Shown one piece after another: positions 45,884 to 48,962 of a stretch of 48,962 nt of DNA. The DNA comes from Branchiostoma floridae. Its lineage: Eukaryota > Chordata > Leptocardii > Amphioxiformes > Branchiostomatidae. The first letter of the stretch is position 1, and every line of letters starts with the position of its first letter. The position numbers were made by a program, and so were the translations under genes. The DNA lies in NCBI RefSeq assembly GCF_000003815.2, contig NC_049985.1:12688566-12737527 (forward strand), written 5' to 3'. The notes below the pieces were generated by a model that was not told the DNA's origin, searched no databases, and saw only the letters and a list, made by a program, of their open reading frames with translations.

Positions 45884-46077
45884 TATAGTCTCTACCAGAC
45901 TCTGGGTTGCTGGAAAACCGTAGAAATGGAACAAATAGAGGAGTAAGCCGGCCAGAGGAGTGTAGCCGGCCAGGGAACACTAGGTCGCATACTGTTCTAC
46001 ACTCCTCTGGCCGGCTTACTCCTTTATTTGTTCCATTTCCACGTTTTTCCAGCGACCCGGAGTCTGGTAGAGACTAG
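45884..46077. mobile_element. Small foldback element (about 190 bp)
   Basis: TAGTCTCTACCAGACTC at 45886 and GAGTCTGGTAGAGACTA ending at 46077 start a long imperfect hairpin whose arms (to GAGGAGTGTAG and CTACACTCCTC) are about 80 bp each. The flanks GGTAACACC (45875-45883) and GGGAACACC (46078-46086) match at 8 of 9 bases. A related partial sequence (CTCTACCAGACTCCATGGGT) occurs alone at about 45559. Confidence 0.8.
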
Positions 46078-48281
46078 GGAACACCAAACGATAAACCGGA
46101 TAGTGAGTGTCGTGACAACCATGCACCACATAACCTTATGTTTGTTTTGATTTCCTTCGCTGAAGCTGTAAAATGAGAAATCTGTTATATCTACAAAAAA
46201 AAGGTGTCCCTCAAACTATGAAACAATGCAGGATGTACCTGTAGCAGAACAATAACTTTGATACCATCTTTCTACAGCACAACACCTTAACGGCAATATC
46301 ATTGGGGTGTATAAGTGTGAAAATTCAACAAAGGGTAAATATAGCAATTGTTTAGGACTGAATATGCATTGGCCACATTTTACAAAATCAGCATTGTAAC
46401 ATCACGATTTGACCATTCTTTTTGTGTGTTGACAGAAGGCAAATCCCTGCTGCCCATAGTCAGGAATTGAGCAGGATATGAATGATATCTAGCCGTTATC
46501 TCTTTCTTTTTCCTGGATTATCATCAAAGGATGCTTAATGGATCCCCTCATTTGAATCAAACTTAGGCCCTGTTGACATGGATGACATCTGCACACACAT
46601 CAATTTCTGTCCATTTCCAAAAGTTTTGACCATACTGTAAAATTATATCAATATAAAGCAGTTGCAAAATGAGCAAATACTGGTATATGTCGTAAATTGC
46701 AACCGAAATATTCGGAAAATGGCTACTAATGTCATAGAATGCCAAAGTCAATTCAAAAGTCATTGAGGAAAATGTGGAAGGCTTGATCTTTGCATCCCTG
46801 TAACATTCATCAGTGTTCCTTCAACTCAGCTGTAGCCATACTGCTGATTAAAACAGTATAACCTGTTATGGGCTACTTTTAAAGCTGCTTTATCAGAGCG
46901 AACACAGCAAAAGTGGACTTTTGCAGGTTATGGTATGACATGCATCAAGCAATGTTAAATAAGATCAGAAACACCATGTTTAATATGATGTGCATTAGGC
47001 CCTCAGTAGGCCCTTTGACAAAAGTGCATGCAGACAAGTCATGTGGCACGCAATGCAATCTACCTATTATTTAAAAGCCAATGCTAGTAAAAAAAATTGT
47101 TAGAGGTAGAGTGGACACACAAAAAGAAGACTTTTTGTTTTCTGTAAGGGGTAATCATCTTTGCAATTCTTTTCAATTTTTTTTACCACAAATACTCCAG
47201 TCAAGCATAGTTCAGAATGGCCAATTTTACACACGATTAGATGTGCAGGGAAGACATTGACAGTGTAATTACAGTACCCTCATTGCTGTTACGTAATTGC
47301 TGTTACTAAGGATAATAACGACTCCTCTGCCCCTGAGGCCATAAGTTACTACACCTCTTATTTCACTCGATCAAAAATTTGGTCCCTGTGACAGCGTGGG
47401 AAACTGGTATATCTACTGTATTTTCTTAAATTACTATGCACTTTTCAAAATTTTCAAAATTCAAAAGGTGCTACAAGTTGTTGCAAAAGTTGGGGTGCAT
47501 ACTTAATTTGAGTTCGCACCAATAAATAAAAGGACCACAGATGGAAAAAGTGGTGCTACAGTTCTAAGAAGTATGCAAAACTATACATATTGTTTTTGTG
47601 CACAATATTTCTAATCTGAGCGATTTTGTAACTTGGGGTAGGTGACTCACAAGTTTGTAGAGATGTCTGTTGTTTTTAATCTACAGCATAGACCAGGCAA
47701 AATGGAATAGTGGAGAAAATTATAACAATAATTAACATGTATGTGTATCAGGCAGAATTATGCCAAGAGTTAGATTTTTCAGAAGTTTGTTTACTCAATA
47801 ACAATAGAGAGTGAAAGGGTTGACAAATGGGAGCCTTGCCCTTTGGTGAAAACGACTTAGTGTCTTGGGGCTACGCATGACCTTCAGTACGGTGTCATCA
47901 GACGTTTTAATTCTGCCTAATTTAATCGTGGTCAACCCTCCCATATTAACCATCATGTAGAAAATTTCTGTAGTCCAATGGCAAAAACTTTGTCAAACTC
48001 AAAATGTGATTTTTTCATTTCTCAAGAAAGTGAACTTGAACACTTAAGAATTGACCACTCCGGATTCAATATGAGGCATAATTTGCATATGATTTCATTT
48101 CAGATCAAAGGTGACCTCTCCATATTCAATTAAAAGTGCCGTCGGCACATGACCCGTTAAGAATAAGTTCAAATTCCTCAGAGTCCGGTTGTGCGGTACC
48201 AGCCAGTGCTGCTTCATACACTTTTGCATGCGGTATCCAAAAAGATTGGTGCTGGAGTTCTCTGACAATTGTCAAGAGCGA

Positions 48282-48289
48282 TATATAAA
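48282..48289 (+). promoter_or_regulatory. Candidate TATA box
   Basis: TATATAAA lies about 35 bp upstream of a short open exon with a good donor. Just upstream is the perfect 12-bp palindrome TGACAATTGTCA (48263-48274), and further up are an octamer-like ATTTGCAT (about 48082-48089) and CATATG. This is a promoter-like arrangement, but TATA-like words are common in AT-rich DNA. Confidence 0.35.
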
Positions 48290-48316
48290 ACAGAAGCAAA
48301 AGGGCCCGAGTAGAAC

Positions 48317-48368
48317 ATGTCAAGCAAAATGATTGCTGAATGGATGCGGAGGCGACGTCTGGCATATG
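48317..48368 (+). CDS. Possible first coding exon of an unidentified downstream gene
   Basis: ATG at 48317 opens 17 codons, MSSKMIAEWMRRRRLAY, and ends in phase 1 at a consensus donor (CATATG then GTAAGT). I do not recognise the peptide. The TATA box at 48282 would place transcription start only a few bases before this ATG, giving an unusually short leader, so translation might begin at a later ATG or the exon may be non-coding. No second exon is visible before the window ends. Confidence 0.3.
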
Positions 48369-48609
48369 GTAAGTTCAACTTTTTTACCTGTTATCTGCCA
48401 TTATGATGATTTCCATGGCACTAAACTGAGTTTAAAGTTTTTTTCCAACCTTATTTTAGCATGATTGTATGATATTGATGTTACTTTTCAGCGTTTAAAA
48501 GGACAAACATCAGTAGCATTGAAGCGCATTGAAATGTAAGAAAACCTTTTAAAACTTACACAGGATATGCAATTGAGGTAATTACTCAGGTGTCCAATCC
48601 TATCACAAA

Positions 48610-48850
48610 GGTGGCATACTGGCCTTATGGTTAGGGCTGTTGATAAAAGAACATTGATCCCTGACAGGTCACCATGTTGTGTCCTTTGGAAAGGCCCTTA
48701 ATATAAATTTCCTCCCTCAACTCAAGGTATGAATGAGTACCTAGCTCCAGTTAGGGACGTCCCTTCGATAGGACATTCATAAATGGAGGTCCTGTTAAGA
48801 CAGTCACAAGAACCCACCACACACAACAAAAGGTAGTGATCCATTCCAGT
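48610..48850 (+). mobile_element. Probable SINE-like repeat
   Basis: GGCCTTATGGTTAGGGCTGT resembles the head of a tRNA-derived SINE. It is followed by GAAAGGCCCTTAATATAAAT and TTCCTCCCTCAACTC and a long non-coding body. There is only one copy in the window, and A and B boxes are weak. Confidence 0.35.
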
Positions 48851-48860
48851 GTTAGCCTGG

Positions 48861-48960
48861 GTACCATCCGTATTCTACCGGGGCTCCTTACACTCACTAC
48901 CCTAAAAAGTATTTTTTATGGTAGTGAGTCTAAGGAGCACCGGTAGACTAAGTACGGTAC
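48861..48960. repeat. Imperfect hairpin (MITE-type) at the window end
   Basis: GTACCATCCGTATTCTACCG, then CTCCTTACACTCACTACC, is followed after about 17 bp by GGTAGTGAGTCTAAGGAG and CACCGGTAGACTAAGTACGG, the near reverse complement. The element may extend beyond the window. Confidence 0.75.
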
Positions 48961-48962
48961 AA

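Larger units (their letters stand above)
38510..48260. other. Gene-free interval downstream of STXBP4
   Basis: About 9.7 kb has no coding exon I can support. It holds the foldback elements, a GT microsatellite and a MITE listed separately. The remainder is unique-looking AT-rich sequence. Some stretches (for example 44020-44160 and 47960-48130) are rich in homeodomain- and POU-like words such as ATTTGCAT and TAAT. Distant regulatory elements of a neighbouring gene are possible but not shown. Confidence 0.6.

Noticed and set aside
48126-48365. 79-codon minus-strand frame
   Set aside because: Antisense to the putative promoter and exon at 48.3 kb; no recognisable domain.
1-48962. CRISPR arrays, bacterial operons or prophage
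   Set aside because: No regular short repeats with unique spacers, no ribosome-binding-site-led gene rows; splicing and repeats show an animal nuclear genome.

Overview
The window is animal nuclear DNA, most likely from a cephalochordate (amphioxus, Branchiostoma). The reasons are compact multi-exon genes that match vertebrate proteins exon by exon, introns of about 0.1-4 kb, heavy loading with short inverted-repeat elements, and a striking excess of the word TACATGTA. The species call is inference; another invertebrate deuterostome is possible. Five runs of N (6870-6969, 11816-12231, 19093-19781, 35476-35575, 38407-38506) are assembly gaps.

Layout. Positions 1-1109 (+) hold the last three exons of a CCDC134 orthologue, with an apparent one-base frameshift. 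Tail to tail with it, 1517-7660 (-) is a complete 15-exon acylglycerol kinase gene (AGK, 434 aa). AGK intron 2 holds a 5'-truncated LINE with a 15-bp target duplication and a foldback element that contains an assembly gap. A short divergent promoter region (about 7.66-8.13 kb) separates AGK from a complete 20-coding-exon STXBP4 (Synip) orthologue, 9183-37281 (+), 775 aa. It carries two PDZ domains, an EF-hand-like segment, a coiled coil and a WW domain, whereas human STXBP4 has one PDZ.

STXBP4 introns contain a degenerate tandem array (21.0-22.1 kb), a relic copy of a coiled-coil exon (22.47 kb), a tandem triplication of an exon end plus a tRNA-derived SINE (24.2-24.85 kb), two adjacent related terminal-inverted-repeat elements (25.9-28.4 kb) and a minisatellite (32.9-33.1 kb).

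From 37.3 to 48.3 kb I see no gene. The main object there is a 1.23-kb foldback element (40608-41836) with about 200-bp inverted arms, a perfect 9-bp target duplication and a frameshifted RecQ-helicase fragment inside. At 48282-48368 a TATA box precedes a short open exon with a good splice donor, possibly the start of the next gene.

The three genes do not form one pathway: CCDC134 is an ER/secretory protein, AGK a mitochondrial lipid kinase and import factor, and STXBP4 a vesicle-docking and scaffold protein. The physical link of CCDC134 and STXBP4 is of interest for chordate synteny.
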